NCBI GenBank assembly: GCA_021234155.1
Contig: JAJEKV010000006.1
Coordinates: 23,873,568 to 23,937,567, forward strand
Source of the DNA: Isoetes taiwanensis
Taxonomy: Eukaryota; Streptophyta; Lycopodiopsida; Isoetales; Isoetaceae
Length of the DNA: 64,000 nucleotides
Direction: 5' to 3'
This document shows, one piece after another, positions 12,419 through 21,830 of this stretch. Within the stretch, counting starts at the first letter, position 1. Every line of letters starts with the position of its first letter. The translations under genes and the position numbers were made by a program. The notes beneath the pieces were generated by a model that did not search any database, was not told the origin of the DNA, and saw nothing but the letters and a program-made list of their open reading frames with translations.

Positions 12419-12966
12419 CAGGTCATTTTTTTTGTACAAATAAATGGTGACAGATTGTTAATACAGGATCTATCTTACATCAACATATGTATTTCGGCGA
12501 TACGAGACGAGACCATGGGGGACAATGATTTATGGATCTCAATGTGAGACTGTCTACATAGTGGAGCATTATTAACTTATACTAATTTTTATAGGTACCA
12601 TGACATGCATAGAAATTGGATCCAATCTAATCTAAACACATGGGAATTAAATTCTTATTACTATATATAACATTAGATGGTTTACTTATAGGTTATAAGG
12701 CGTCTTGATTTATTTATTTATTTATTTATTTTTTATGTTGAAGGACGTGAGACTCTTTTTATGGCAATACACGATGGCACAGACAGAAATAAAACACTAG
12801 TGGATAGGCTGACCCAACTAGCCACAAACACCCGTCTATGCATAAGAGGAACACCATAAATACGTCTGCCAAATTATCTCTTTTTTATCATCAGATGTGT
12901 GCACCTTGGAAAATACACAAACGTTGCCTCTGCCAGATAGACCACAAAATCGAATTAGAAGTAAGA
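12419..12966. other. No gene seen
   Basis: AT-rich sequence with a short TTTA run near 12709-12730. No ORF or recognisable repeat; it may be the decayed tail of the gypsy element. Confidence 0.5.
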
Positions 12967-13131
12967 TAGATGTGGTTGGTAACGGGAGCAGTTATTATTT
13001 ACTGCCCCTTTTTATATCTTGTATTCATACTTACGTTTAATACAATTCCATTTTGCCTTTGTTTTGGGAGCTTGCGCTCTCGGATATTTGTGTGCATCCC
13101 CTTCTCTCCCTTTCTTGGAGCAACCTTGACA
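12967..13131 (+). repeat. Copia 1 5' LTR remnant (3' part only)
   Basis: Matches 17537-17701 from TAGATGTGG to TTGACA with one visible substitution (TTTGTGTG versus TTGGTGTG). Sequence upstream of 12967 does not match the corresponding part of the 3' LTR. Confidence 0.9.
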
Positions 13132-13145
13132 TGGTATCAGCGCAC
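13132..13145 (+). other. Primer-binding site, initiator tRNA-Met type
   Basis: TGGTATCAGCGCAC directly follows the LTR end. It matches the plant copia PBS TGGTATCAGAGC except for one base. Confidence 0.85.
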
Positions 13146-13180
13146 TAGATGTGCTGAGATTGATTCAGATCAACACAGCA

Positions 13181-13495
13181 ATGGAAAAGGATGCAAGCTA
13201 CAACCCGATTACCTTCCCTGGCGGTCGTGTGATTCAAATCTTCGATGGCACAGGTTTCCAGCAATGGAAGAGAAGAATGACTATCATTCTTAAGGCTGAA
13301 GGAGTTTGGGGAATTGTTAGTGGCCAAGAACCAGCACCCGAGCTTGCATCAGATGGCAAGAATAAACATGTTCTTGATGCTTGGCAACGCCGGGATGACA
13401 AGGCTATGGCTACGACTGGGCTTTCTGTTGCTGAATCTACAGCCATGATTTATGGAATGCTCTCATCCAAGAGCATGAATTGGGCATTTGTATGC
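13181..13495 (+). pseudogene. Copia 1 gag, N-terminal part
   Basis: An ATG at 13181 begins MEKDASYNPITFPGG and runs 104 codons. It contains the copia Gag signature DGTGFQQWKRRMTIILKAEG (capsid, UBN2-like) and a VWGIVSGQEPAP segment, ending at TGA 13493-13495. The capsid continues in another frame at 13544-13780 (LQLFFFLRSLPNSFHALRSN), so at least one frameshift near 13490 splits gag. The start is about 50 bp after the primer-binding site, the usual place. Confidence 0.75.
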
Positions 13496-13763
13496 TGAAG
13501 TGGTGAATATGCGCTCGAGAGTCTTGACAAATTCGCAGACTGCATGAAGAACACTTTTTGGCAGATTGAAGCCTCTGGAGAAGAGAATAAGATCTCTCCT
13601 TCATTGCAATTATTCTTCTTTCTTAGATCCTTACCCAATTCTTTCCATGCTTTGCGCAGCAATCTCATGCAAATTGCCGACATGGATCTCAATCGTGCAA
13701 TCACTTCCGTCAAGAAGGAGATCACGATGAGGAAGGATACTGGGATTATCAAAGACAAGCACA

Positions 13764-14564
13764 ATGCTTTCTTTGCCTAAATCCTATGCAAAAGGGAATG
13801 AAAAAGCTAAGAAAAAGAAGAATAACAGTAGCAGCAACGCCTTCAATGGTGCTGACAGCAAAGGCACAGCATCCAAGCAGCAGGTTTGTAACTATTGCAA
13901 GAAAGGCAATCATACCGCAGCAGAATGTAGGAAGAAGATGAAGGATCTTGGGCACAAACTGAAAGCTTTGGAGACAAGCAAAGCTTCAGCCAATGTGGCC
14001 CAAATTGTTGAAGAAGTAAGCGTAGCCAATGTGGTTCCTTGCAGCCCGGATTATGCCTATCTTTGTAAACAAGTGGCAACCCCTCGCTCTATCAAATTCA
14101 TCATGGATTCTGGTGCTACAGCTCATATTAGTTGGCACAAAGATTGGTTTGAAAATTTCAGACCTACCTCTTCCAATCACATTGTTCAAATTGGCGACAA
14201 TAGCGACCATCAAATCTGCGGAATGGGTGATATTCAAGTACCTACTAGTCTTGGTATTTTCACTTTAAAAGGGGTAATGTATGCTCCTATTTTGCGTAAA
14301 GATCTGATTTCTGTTGCACGTCTTACTGATATGGGCACAATAGTTTCCTTTGATAGTGATGACTGCATTGTTCGCAACAAAGTTACAGGAAAGAGCCTCG
14401 CTCGTGCTATTCGTACGGGTAATCTCTACCATTTGGGCCAAGAATATGCTGATCAAGTTGTTCTTATAGCTGCTTTGGTAATGGTACCTGATGCAGGGCA
14501 TAAGAGGCTTGGACACATCGCCTTTAAAGCACTCAATCAGCTGCCTCAACTTGTAGACGGTTGA
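13764..14564 (+). pseudogene. Copia 1 nucleocapsid knuckle, protease and GAG-pre-integrase
   Basis: A 266-codon frame: Lys/Asn/Ser-rich basic linker, one CCHC knuckle CNYCKKGNHTAAEC (about residues 42-55), the retropepsin active site FIMDSGATAHIS (about residues 112-123), strand-rich protease body with GVMYAPILRKDLISVARL, and a GAG-pre-integrase start HKRLGHIAFKALNQLP. The frame ends at TGA at 14562-14564, in the pre-integrase domain; the CEACALGKQHRRSF segment of that domain follows in a different frame. The active-site residues are intact; the lesions are frameshifts. Confidence 0.85.
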
Positions 14565-15476
14565 TCTTCATCAGCACCCTACTCTTGCAAGTTGTGAGGC
14601 TTGTGCATTAGGCAAACAGCACCGCAGATCCTTTACTCTCATTGGATCTCGTGCTACTGCTCTCCTTGAACTAGTACACACGGATCTTTGTGGTCCAACT
14701 CATGTTCCTTCTCTCTCGGGTGCCTATTATTTTCTGACATTCATTGATGATTTGAGCGGGAAAACATGGGTCTATTTCTTGAAGCGAAAATCTGATGCAT
14801 TTGCCCATTTGCAAGAATGGAAAGCGCTTGTTGAGAATCAAGTAGCCCATCTGATTAAGAAGCTCAGATCTGATAATGGTGGAGAATTTACCAATCATGC
14901 ATTCAATCATTTTTGTGCTGATCATGGTATTGGCGCCAACTTACGAACCTCATACTCCACAACATAATGGCGTTCTTTGAGCGGAAGAATCGCAGCATTG
15001 TTGACATGGCACGTTACTTGCTCGCTCAATCCTCGGCACCCCATTCAATTTTGGGCTGAAGCGATAAAATACTCGGTTTACCTTCTCAATAGATTGCCCA
15101 TCTTGCGGAAAAATCAGACTTACGAACAAGCTTTCAGCGGCATAAAGCCAAATTTGTCTCGCTTTACGTGTCTTTGGATGTCTTTGCTTTATGCTTATTC
15201 CCAAAGCTAATCGCAAAGAAACTTGAGCATACCAGCAAGAAAATGATCTTTGTGGGTTTTTCTGACCAGTGCAAGCATGGTTATAGGCTGATTGATCCGG
15301 ATACCAAGAAGCTTTGTGTTAGTCGCGATGTTATTTTCTATGAAGATGCTTCAGCATTTCAGCAAGGTTCAAAAACTCCTAATTTGGAATTTCTTGATAT
15401 CTCTGCATGGATAATAGATGACGCCATAGCTTCTAATCCATCGAACTTAGTTTCTGATATTCCGGCCTGCAAGTAA
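14565..15476 (+). pseudogene. Copia 1 integrase
   Basis: Successive frames contain CEACALGKQH (zinc-binding), HTDLCGPTHVPSLSG with the first catalytic Asp, YYFLTFIDDLSGKTWVYFLK, LRSDNGGEFTNHAF with the second catalytic Asp, and, after a stop and shift near 14967, FERKNRSIVDMARYLLAQS with the third acidic residue. Then FWAEAIKYSVYLLNRLP (15043-15105), and from 15168 the C-terminal part KMIFVGFSDQCKHGYRLIDP and SRDVIFYEDAS. The three acidic residues survive but no single frame links them. Confidence 0.85.
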
Positions 15477-15723
15477 GCTAGTTCTAGTACTGCGGTAGTT
15501 CCAAAGACTGCAAGCCGTCCCAAAGACTGGCACTGCGGTGCTTACAACCCCCAAGCCCGATCACGCGTAAGCGGATCTTGACACATCCGATCCAGGAGGA
15601 GATCTTGACCCATCTGATCCAGGAGGTGATTTTGATTATGATCAAGGAGGAGTTGAAGAAGAACTTGGTCGAGGTAAAAGGAAACGTTTTCCTCCTCAAA
15701 GGTTTGCTTTCTATGCTGAAATT

Positions 15724-17293
15724 ATGCCCAGCATTATGGAGTTTTCTGGTGCTGCCATTATCAGTGAACCCACCAGCTATCGTGAAGCTATTTCATGTGC
15801 TGTTGCACCTCATTGGCAGCAGGCAATGGACCACGAAATGGATTCTATTGTTCAAAATGGCACTTGGGATTTGGTTCCTCTTCCTCATGATCGGAAGGTC
15901 GTTGGTAACAAATGGGTCTATAAATGCAAGCTCCATCCTGATGGCACCATCAGCAGCTACAAAGCACGCTTGGTTGCACAGGGTTTTAGCCAGCAATATG
16001 GCATTGATTACTTGGAAACATTTTCTCCAATGGTCAAAATGATGAGCATTCGCATTCTTCTTGCATTTGCTGCTCATTATAATCTTGAGGTTCATCAAAC
16101 AGATGTCAAAACAGCATTTCTTAATGGCAAACTTGATGAAGAAATATATATGAAGCAACCTCAGGGTTATGTCAAAGCTGGTGCTGAGCATTTAGTCAAA
16201 TTGACGAAATCACTTTATGGGTTAAAGCAAGCATCACGTGCTTGGTACAAGACCATAGATTCTTTCTTCAAAGACCAAGGATTCCAGCCTATTGAGGCTG
16301 ATTCTAATGTCTACATTCGTCGTCAAGGCAAGTTCTTACTCATCATTGCTTTGTATGTGGATGATTCCTTGCTCATAGGCAACAATAATGAGCACATTGC
16401 TGAATTCAAGACAAGGCTTGCTGCTAAGTTTCCAATGGTAGACTTGGGTGAAGCTCGCTATTGTTTGGGTTTGCAAATTGCAAGAGACTGGAACAACGGG
16501 ATTCTTCATATCTCTCAAAAGAAGTACATTGAAGAAATGCTTGAGCGCTTTGGCATGGCTGATTGCAATCCATCTAAGGTTCCTATGACTCCAGGTACTC
16601 TTCTCACTAAGAAAGATTGTCCACAATCTGATGCTGAACGTCTTTCTATGGCAAAAGTTCCATTTCGGCAATTGATTGGCAGCCTCATGTATTGCATGGT
16701 TTACACCAGACCCGATATCGCATTTGCTGTTATAGCGATCAGACAATTTTCAGCAGATCCAGGTCACAAGCATTGGAAAATGGCCAAGCACATTCTCCGC
16801 TACTTAAAGGGCACTGCTGATTATGGCCTTACATATCGCAGCAACAGTGATGCTTTTTCATTGCTGACATATAGTGATTCCTCACTTAGCGATGTGATAG
16901 ACAACTCCAGGTCCACATCCGGCATTTGTTTTCTGCTTGCTAATGCTGCCATTGCTTGGATCAGCAAGAAACAGGGGCATGTATCTCTTTCATCCACTGA
17001 AGCGGAGTATGTTACAGCATCTACAGCAGCCCGTGAGATCATTAGTTTGAAGGACTTTCTTGCCGGCATTGGGAAACGCACTCCTGGACCAGCAAGGATG
17101 CTCATGGATAACAAAGGTGGCATTGATTGGTGCTCCGCTGAAGTTTGACATCCAAAATCTAAGCATGTTCCCAAGCATTATCATTTTGTAAGGGACCTTG
17201 TGGCTGATAAGCAGGTTTAGATTGAGCATGTTCCTACACGAGACAATACCGCAGATCTCTTGACTAAGCCTTTGGCTCGTGAGCTCTTTGAGC
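15724..17293 (+). pseudogene. Copia 1 reverse transcriptase and RNase H
   Basis: The longest intact frame of the element: 474 codons to TGA 17146-17148. RT_Ty1 features in order are WDLVPLPHDRKVVGNKWVYK, YKARLVAQGFSQQYGIDYLE, the VHQTDVKTAFLNG motif A, SLYGLKQASRAWY motif B, and LYVDDSLLIGNN (YVDD motif C). RNase H follows with LLTYSDSSLSD, WISKKQGHVSLSSTEAEYV and MDNKGG. Downstream of the TGA the reading continues as HPKSKHVPKHYHFVRDL...TRDNTADLLTKPLA to about 17293, so the TGA is a nonsense mutation, with one more TAG at 17218-17220. The catalytic aspartates are all present. Confidence 0.9.
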
Positions 17294-17388
17294 GTCATCG
17301 ACTTGGTATTGGTCTTGATAGATTCCAGAACTCATCTCCAGGAGGAGGAGGTTGAGCATGGAGATGGTGACCTCTCATCAAGGAGGAG

Positions 17389-17701
17389 TGCCGAGATATA
17401 TGATATCAAGATCACCATCTTGCTGCTTGACAACACTGACAGCACTCAGCACATAGGTGCTGACTATGTGCTGAATCAGTACTTCATCAGCACCTACACC
17501 AGCCCATCCACTTGCCTTAATTAGTTACGGCATAATTAGATGTGGTTGGTAACGGGAGCAGTTATTATTTACTGCCCCTTTTTATATCTTGTATTCATAC
17601 TTACGTTTAATACAATTCCATTTTGCCTTTGTTTTGGGAGCTTGCGCTCTCGGATATTGGTGTGCATCCCCTTCTCTCCCTTTCTTGGAGCAACCTTGAC
17701 A
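17389..17701 (+). repeat. Copia 1 3' LTR, 313 bp
   Basis: It begins TGCCGAGATATATGATATC immediately after the purine tract and ends in TTGACA, giving TG...CA termini. Its last 165 bp match 12967-13131. A pyrimidine-rich CCCCTTTTTATATCTTG at about 17574 may hold the promoter or polyadenylation region. Confidence 0.75.
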
Positions 17702-18670
17702 TCATCGACGTGCAAATTTAGTGCATGTTTCACATGACCGATAACAAAGGATATTGATCTCGACAATTTATTGTAGAGTTTTCCATGGCCGACAACATAG
17801 GAGTATGTTTATCCGGGCAGAGAAGAACAGAGGTGAATGTTAATCTGGGGAGAGAAGAAAAGAGAATGTAAGCAAGCTGCAGACTTGGAGTTTCCTTCAT
17901 GGCTTCACTTCCTTTGGTTGGTTTGCGAAATTAGGAGAGACTGAGTAGGTTTGTTTTGCCAGGTTATAGCCATTGAAGCATATGAATCCCGAAGATCGCA
18001 TCTTTGAGAACCTTGTATCGGGAATGTACTTGGGTTGTAAGAAGGATCTTGTTGAGAATAGCCCACCTATGAAATGCAATGAAATGATTTGCAAATGCTT
18101 CTTTGCTAACCTTAGGGTTCCGTGGTTTCTACTTTTACCAATTTGTTAGGCACATCTTAAAACCACTCTAAACTATTGTATACTTCTGTGGCAGCACATC
18201 TTCATACATGGATACTTTGGTTCACCATGCCCCACTCACATTCTTGAAGTGGATCGCAAAATGCTCCTGCTATCAATTTGTGAGATATATCTTAAAAGTT
18301 TCCATGTATCAAAATAGGCTGCCACAGAATTATACCACACATTCGTCATTTGATGAGTTCGTAAGTATTCTATACATTTTACATTAAATAACATATACAT
18401 GATGAATATTTTTGTGCAGATTGACACTTATGTGTTTGTCTTTGACTTGAAGAGGAAGCCTGCAGCAGAGGTCCCTATATCAACTTATAACTATTATAAA
18501 AGATGTTATTGATATTCTCCCAGAATTATTTTGATTTTTATTGTCACAAAAAATGATTCGTTGCGCAAAACGTATAATTATACGGTCATTTTGCTATGGT
18601 TTTCATATGATTGTGATGTTGTATTTCTATGAAGGTATGCTAGTAGTATTTATTGAGCGCATTTTGTATT
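17702..18670. other. No gene seen
   Basis: No supported ORF. The sequence between copia 1 and the dispersed repeat is ordinary AT-rich DNA. Confidence 0.5.
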
Positions 18671-19090
18671 TCTAGTTAGTTTGCCCTCCTAACCTTTGGT
18701 TTGCACATGCATGCCTATATCCATGCATACATAGCATCGTCTCTGCAAATCAATGCATGCATACGTCCCTTTTCACTCGGTTAAGTTTAGGTTTGCATCC
18801 ACATGCTTTTGCATGTGAGACCACTTTACATTTAGTGAATCTCAAGTTTACATTAACATGCTTTTGCATGCACCTTTTGTTTGGACACGCATGCCTATGC
18901 CCATGTATGCGTAGCACCTTCTCTGCCAGTCAATACATGCATACGCTCCTTCGCACTCGGTCAATCTTACCACTTTATATCCAGTGAATCTCAAGTCTAA
19001 ACATGCTTTTGCATGCAAAGGTTCTTCTAGCCAATCTATCTCAAACTTCCATTCACATGCATTTCTGATTCCTTTGTTGTATTTTAAGGG
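18670..19090. repeat. Dispersed repeat, copy 1 (two internal subunits)
   Basis: Closely similar to 50420-50800 in the same orientation. Shared landmarks are CTCTGCCAGTCAATACATGC, CCACATGCTTTTGCATGTG, GACCACTTTA, GTGAATCTCAAGT, AAACATGCTTTTGCATGC and TCTAGCCA(A/G)TCTATCTC. Each copy contains two diverged subunits of about 190 bp and many short ACATGC-TTTT-GCATGT hairpins. Non-coding. Confidence 0.85.
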
Positions 19091-19513
19091 TGTTTTTCCA
19101 TTTTTTCAGTCTCTAAGGTCTAAAACTGGCTATCACCTTACTCTTCTTCACGGGCAAAGGTATATGTAGATATTGTTGTGAGCCTCGTGTTAGCATGGGA
19201 TTGATCTACTACTGGTAGTGTGTCGTCTTAACCTGTGCCAGAGCACCCACATCCCAGAGTTTGCTAAGGAAGCCTACATCAAGGTACCGCCGCAAGTGAT
19301 TGTGATCTTCCTCAGTTTGGACATTGAATCACATAGTTCCATCAAAAGAACCATTGTGCTTGTAATCTTTGGCAACCTAATTAACATTGGCAGTAGTTAT
19401 CATCTATAAATATAATAAATATAAATACTGGTATTTACCCATCTAAATGTGCGCAAGAACTTAATATAAGACTTAGTGACATTAGCAACATCAGAAATGT
19501 TGGCAAAAGGTTG

Positions 19514-19600
19514 GTAATTCCATCATACTAAATATATTCCTAATTAGCAAAACATCAGAAGTGTTGCTAATTCGGAATATATTTAGTGTGACGAAATTAC
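19514..19600. other. 87-nt near-perfect foldback
   Basis: Arms 19514-19553 and 19561-19600 (40 nt each) are complementary except for about five positions, with a 7-nt loop ATCAGAA. Central arm sequence ACTAAATATATTCC pairs without mismatch. The size and loop resemble a plant pre-miRNA or a very small MITE. No target-site duplication stands out. Confidence 0.8.
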
Positions 19601-19791
19601 TGGACTACTTATAGGCAAAAAAAAAAAGAAATCTTAACTCCAGTATAAAACGTATATAAAAATCTTTTATCATGTAGGTAGGTAGATAATTCGATGTGAT
19701 TGTTATACCATTCAAAAATATTGTAACAAAACAAACAAAGTTCAATATCCTGATTATGAACTATGATATTGAACTATTGGACTAATAGTTC

Positions 19792-21076
19792 CTAAGGAAA
19801 ATTGACTTGAAGTGGAGATGCTTCGAGTTCCCCAATTCGGACTTGATTACCATCTTCCCATGAAGCGGGAGGAATGTTATCCCCAAACAATTGCCATACA
19901 CAACCACCGATGGTGGCACAGAGCCACGCAAAATACATCACCAAAGATTTCATAATAAAAGAAAAGCTTCTCTGTTAGTGATCGTGGTACTCCAGTCCCA
20001 AACTCTCCAAATAAAACAGGTTTTTAAGAAGAGATTGTGTGCATCTTGTTTGTGTTCAAAGAACCCGAGAGCTCGGCATAATCAAGTCATAATTAAACCG
20101 GTATCGCATCCAAGTAGGGTAGAAATGAGTACATTGCATAATCAATGTTTGGATTTCTATTGTGTCGGCGACAAAATCTATTCCATCAAACTCATAACGA
20201 CCATTCACTCTTCCACGTCCAAAGGTCATGTAGAAGCCCTCTCGCCCATTAGAGCAAATGCCTATTGTCTATGGACTTTATAAAAGAGGAAATTTCTTGC
20301 GTCCATGCATCCAAAGTGTACCCTGAAGGATCACTCTGGCACTCTGGCTCGTTCAAGAGTTCCCAAGAGAAGATGGCAGACTCTTCCCTATACTTTATTC
20401 CTGTAAATGTGTTTGTTCTATTCAAAAGCATGTGTATGTAATCTTTGTAAAGGCTCTTAACTTGCTCATCGGAGTAGAAGAGGTCTGCGGGCGCTTGAGG
20501 CCCATACACCCATCTAGCATAGAGGCTCTTGCCACCATAATCATCCCAGTTGTTTCCAAAGGGTAGAACCAACTTAAGGCCAAGTCTTTTAGCCTCAGAG
20601 ATCACAAAGTCCAGGCCCTCCATTGCAGTAGAATTGTATTGACGAGGGCCTACTTGCCATGCCGTTGGATCAGTGTCAGAATTTTTAAAGCCCCATGTAC
20701 GAAACACGTTAAACCCAAGTGCTTTAGCCCTTTCAAGGAAGTTAGTGACATTTGGGCGATACAAAGGATTTTGGGCGAAGTCGGGAAGCCAGTATGCATC
20801 AAATCCGTAAACATAGAAAGGCTGACCATGGAGTAAGAAATGAACATTATTAACATGCACCCAGTCATCAACAGGTGGGGATGGTGGAGGCGACCCATGT
20901 TGAGTGGGAGGTGGAGGCGGTCCATGTCGAGCAGGTGGGGGTGGTGGAGGCAACCCATGTCGAGGAGGAGGTGGAGGCGGCCCATGTTGAGCCCGTTGTT
21001 CCCCATGTCGGGAACCTTGGGACAATGTAGAAAGTGCGCATAACAAGGTAATGATCGAGGTGCTCTTGAAGCCCAT
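19792..21076 (-). pseudogene. Mannan endo-1,4-beta-mannosidase (GH5_7), frameshifted
   Basis: GH5 subfamily 7 enzymes hydrolyse mannan in cell walls and are secreted. The ATG at 21076 opens 275 codons: signal peptide MGFKSTSIITLLCALSTLSQ, a proline-rich linker of four to five HG-P(5-6) repeats (residues 23-70), then the catalytic barrel with FYVYGFDAYWLPDFA, NVFRTWGF, GLDFVISEAKRLGLKLVL, NNWDDYGGK and FSWELLNEPEC (acid/base Glu243). The frame stops at HLL plus TAA. Homology continues in shifted frames: GREGFYMTFGRGR, NIDYAM, THFYPTW, DAHNLFL, KPVLFGEFG with the nucleophile Glu, and GGCVWQLFGDN, ending at TAG 19792-19794. Four or more small indels, without splice sites between them, point to a pseudogene or an unusually error-rich assembly. 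The Pro-rich linker is not usual in flowering-plant enzymes. Confidence 0.85.
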
Positions 21077-21121
21077 GATGGGTTGGCGTTGGTTGAAGAC
21101 CCATTGTGTAAGGCCTAACGT

Positions 21122-21129
21122 GTATATAG
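21122..21129 (-). promoter_or_regulatory. Possible TATA box of the mannanase
   Basis: On the minus strand CTATATAC lies about 46 bp upstream of the ATG at 21076. An upstream ATG between the two, at about 21103, is out of frame with the mannanase and overlaps its start. Confidence 0.35.
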
Positions 21130-21239
21130 GAGGGATGAGGCCACAAGAGGTTACGCTTTTTTTGAACCTTAGGCAAATAATGGCCCTGCAAAAGATGGCC
21201 CTTTCCTTCTTTGGATCGTTCTTTTTTAGGGCGTAGCTC

Positions 21240-21312
21240 TCCTTTCTAAAAGGAATCGTGCCACCGGCAAAGCCTGGCGATCGGCCGCTCTACCATTAGC
21301 CGCAAGCTTGTT
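21240..21312 (-). other. tRNA-related sequence, possible SINE head
   Basis: Minus strand reads GCGGCTAATGGTAGAGCGG (A-box like, about 21304-21286), then CCGATCGCCAGGC and GGCACGATTCC (degenerate B-box). No acceptor stem pairs. It lies about 110 bp upstream of the possible mannanase TATA box. Confidence 0.3.
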
Positions 21313-21761
21313 CCAAAGGTATGTAACTCTGCTTTCTTTCAGAATAAGAATGTCGAATGGTGATCCGAGGTACTGTTACAAGAAATCTTCAAACAGTAAG
21401 ATTCCTAAAGCCATGCTTAGAAATATTGGATTTTTCAATCAATATCAGATGGAAAATGCTTAGAAAAAGTTAATTTATATAACAGAAGGCATTAAATGTA
21501 TAACAGAAAGTTAATTTGTATAACAGAAGGCAACTAAAGGCACTAAATTTGTATAACAGAAGGCACTAAGTTAATTTGCCGTTCGGAGGCTATTCTGCAG
21601 GCATGGAGTTCCATAGCCTTAACAGATCTCTATAAGGAGTGATCCTATCTAATTTAGTTTGCACTCCTTAATCATAACATGAAAGCCTTAGAGATTGGGG
21701 TATTCTCATAGCACGTAGTTATTTCTGTCACAAATAGAGTGCACTTTCCAAAATGTTCTGA

Positions 21762-21802
21762 CTTTACTATGATTTGCAGTAAAGCTGCAAATCATAGTAA
21801 AG
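21762..21802. other. 18-bp perfect inverted repeat
   Basis: CTTTACTATGATTTGCAG at 21762-21779 and its exact reverse complement at 21785-21802 flank the loop TAAAG. A further partial copy (CTATGATTTGCAG twice) follows at 21804-21830. The surroundings (21490-21570) hold short duplications of TATAACAGAAGGCA. Confidence 0.9.
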
Positions 21803-21830
21803 CACTATGATTTGCAGTATGATTTGCAGT

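Larger units (their letters stand above)
12967..17701 (+). mobile_element. Ty1/copia retrotransposon 1 (degenerate, unequal LTRs)
   Basis: Copia order is complete: 5' LTR remnant, tRNA-Met primer-binding site TGGTATCAGCGC at 13132, gag, zinc knuckle, protease, integrase, RT and RNase H, a purine tract AAGGAGGAG at 17380-17388, then the 3' LTR. The 3' LTR appears to start at TGCCGAGATATATG (17389) and end at CTTGACA (17701). Only its last ~165 bp are repeated at 12967-13131, where I count one difference. No target-site duplication is found, as expected if the outer part of the 5' LTR was lost. Coding parts hold several stops and frameshifts. Confidence 0.9.

Noticed and set aside
12967-13131. 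Complete 161-bp LTRs for copia 1
   Set aside because: The purine tract AAGGAGGAG and a TG start at 17389 indicate a longer 3' LTR; 161-165 bp is only the part shared by both ends. It remains an alternative.
20840-21043. Plus-strand Trp/Arg-rich and other-frame frames opposite the mannanase start
   Set aside because: Shadow frames of the proline-rich repeats of the minus-strand gene.
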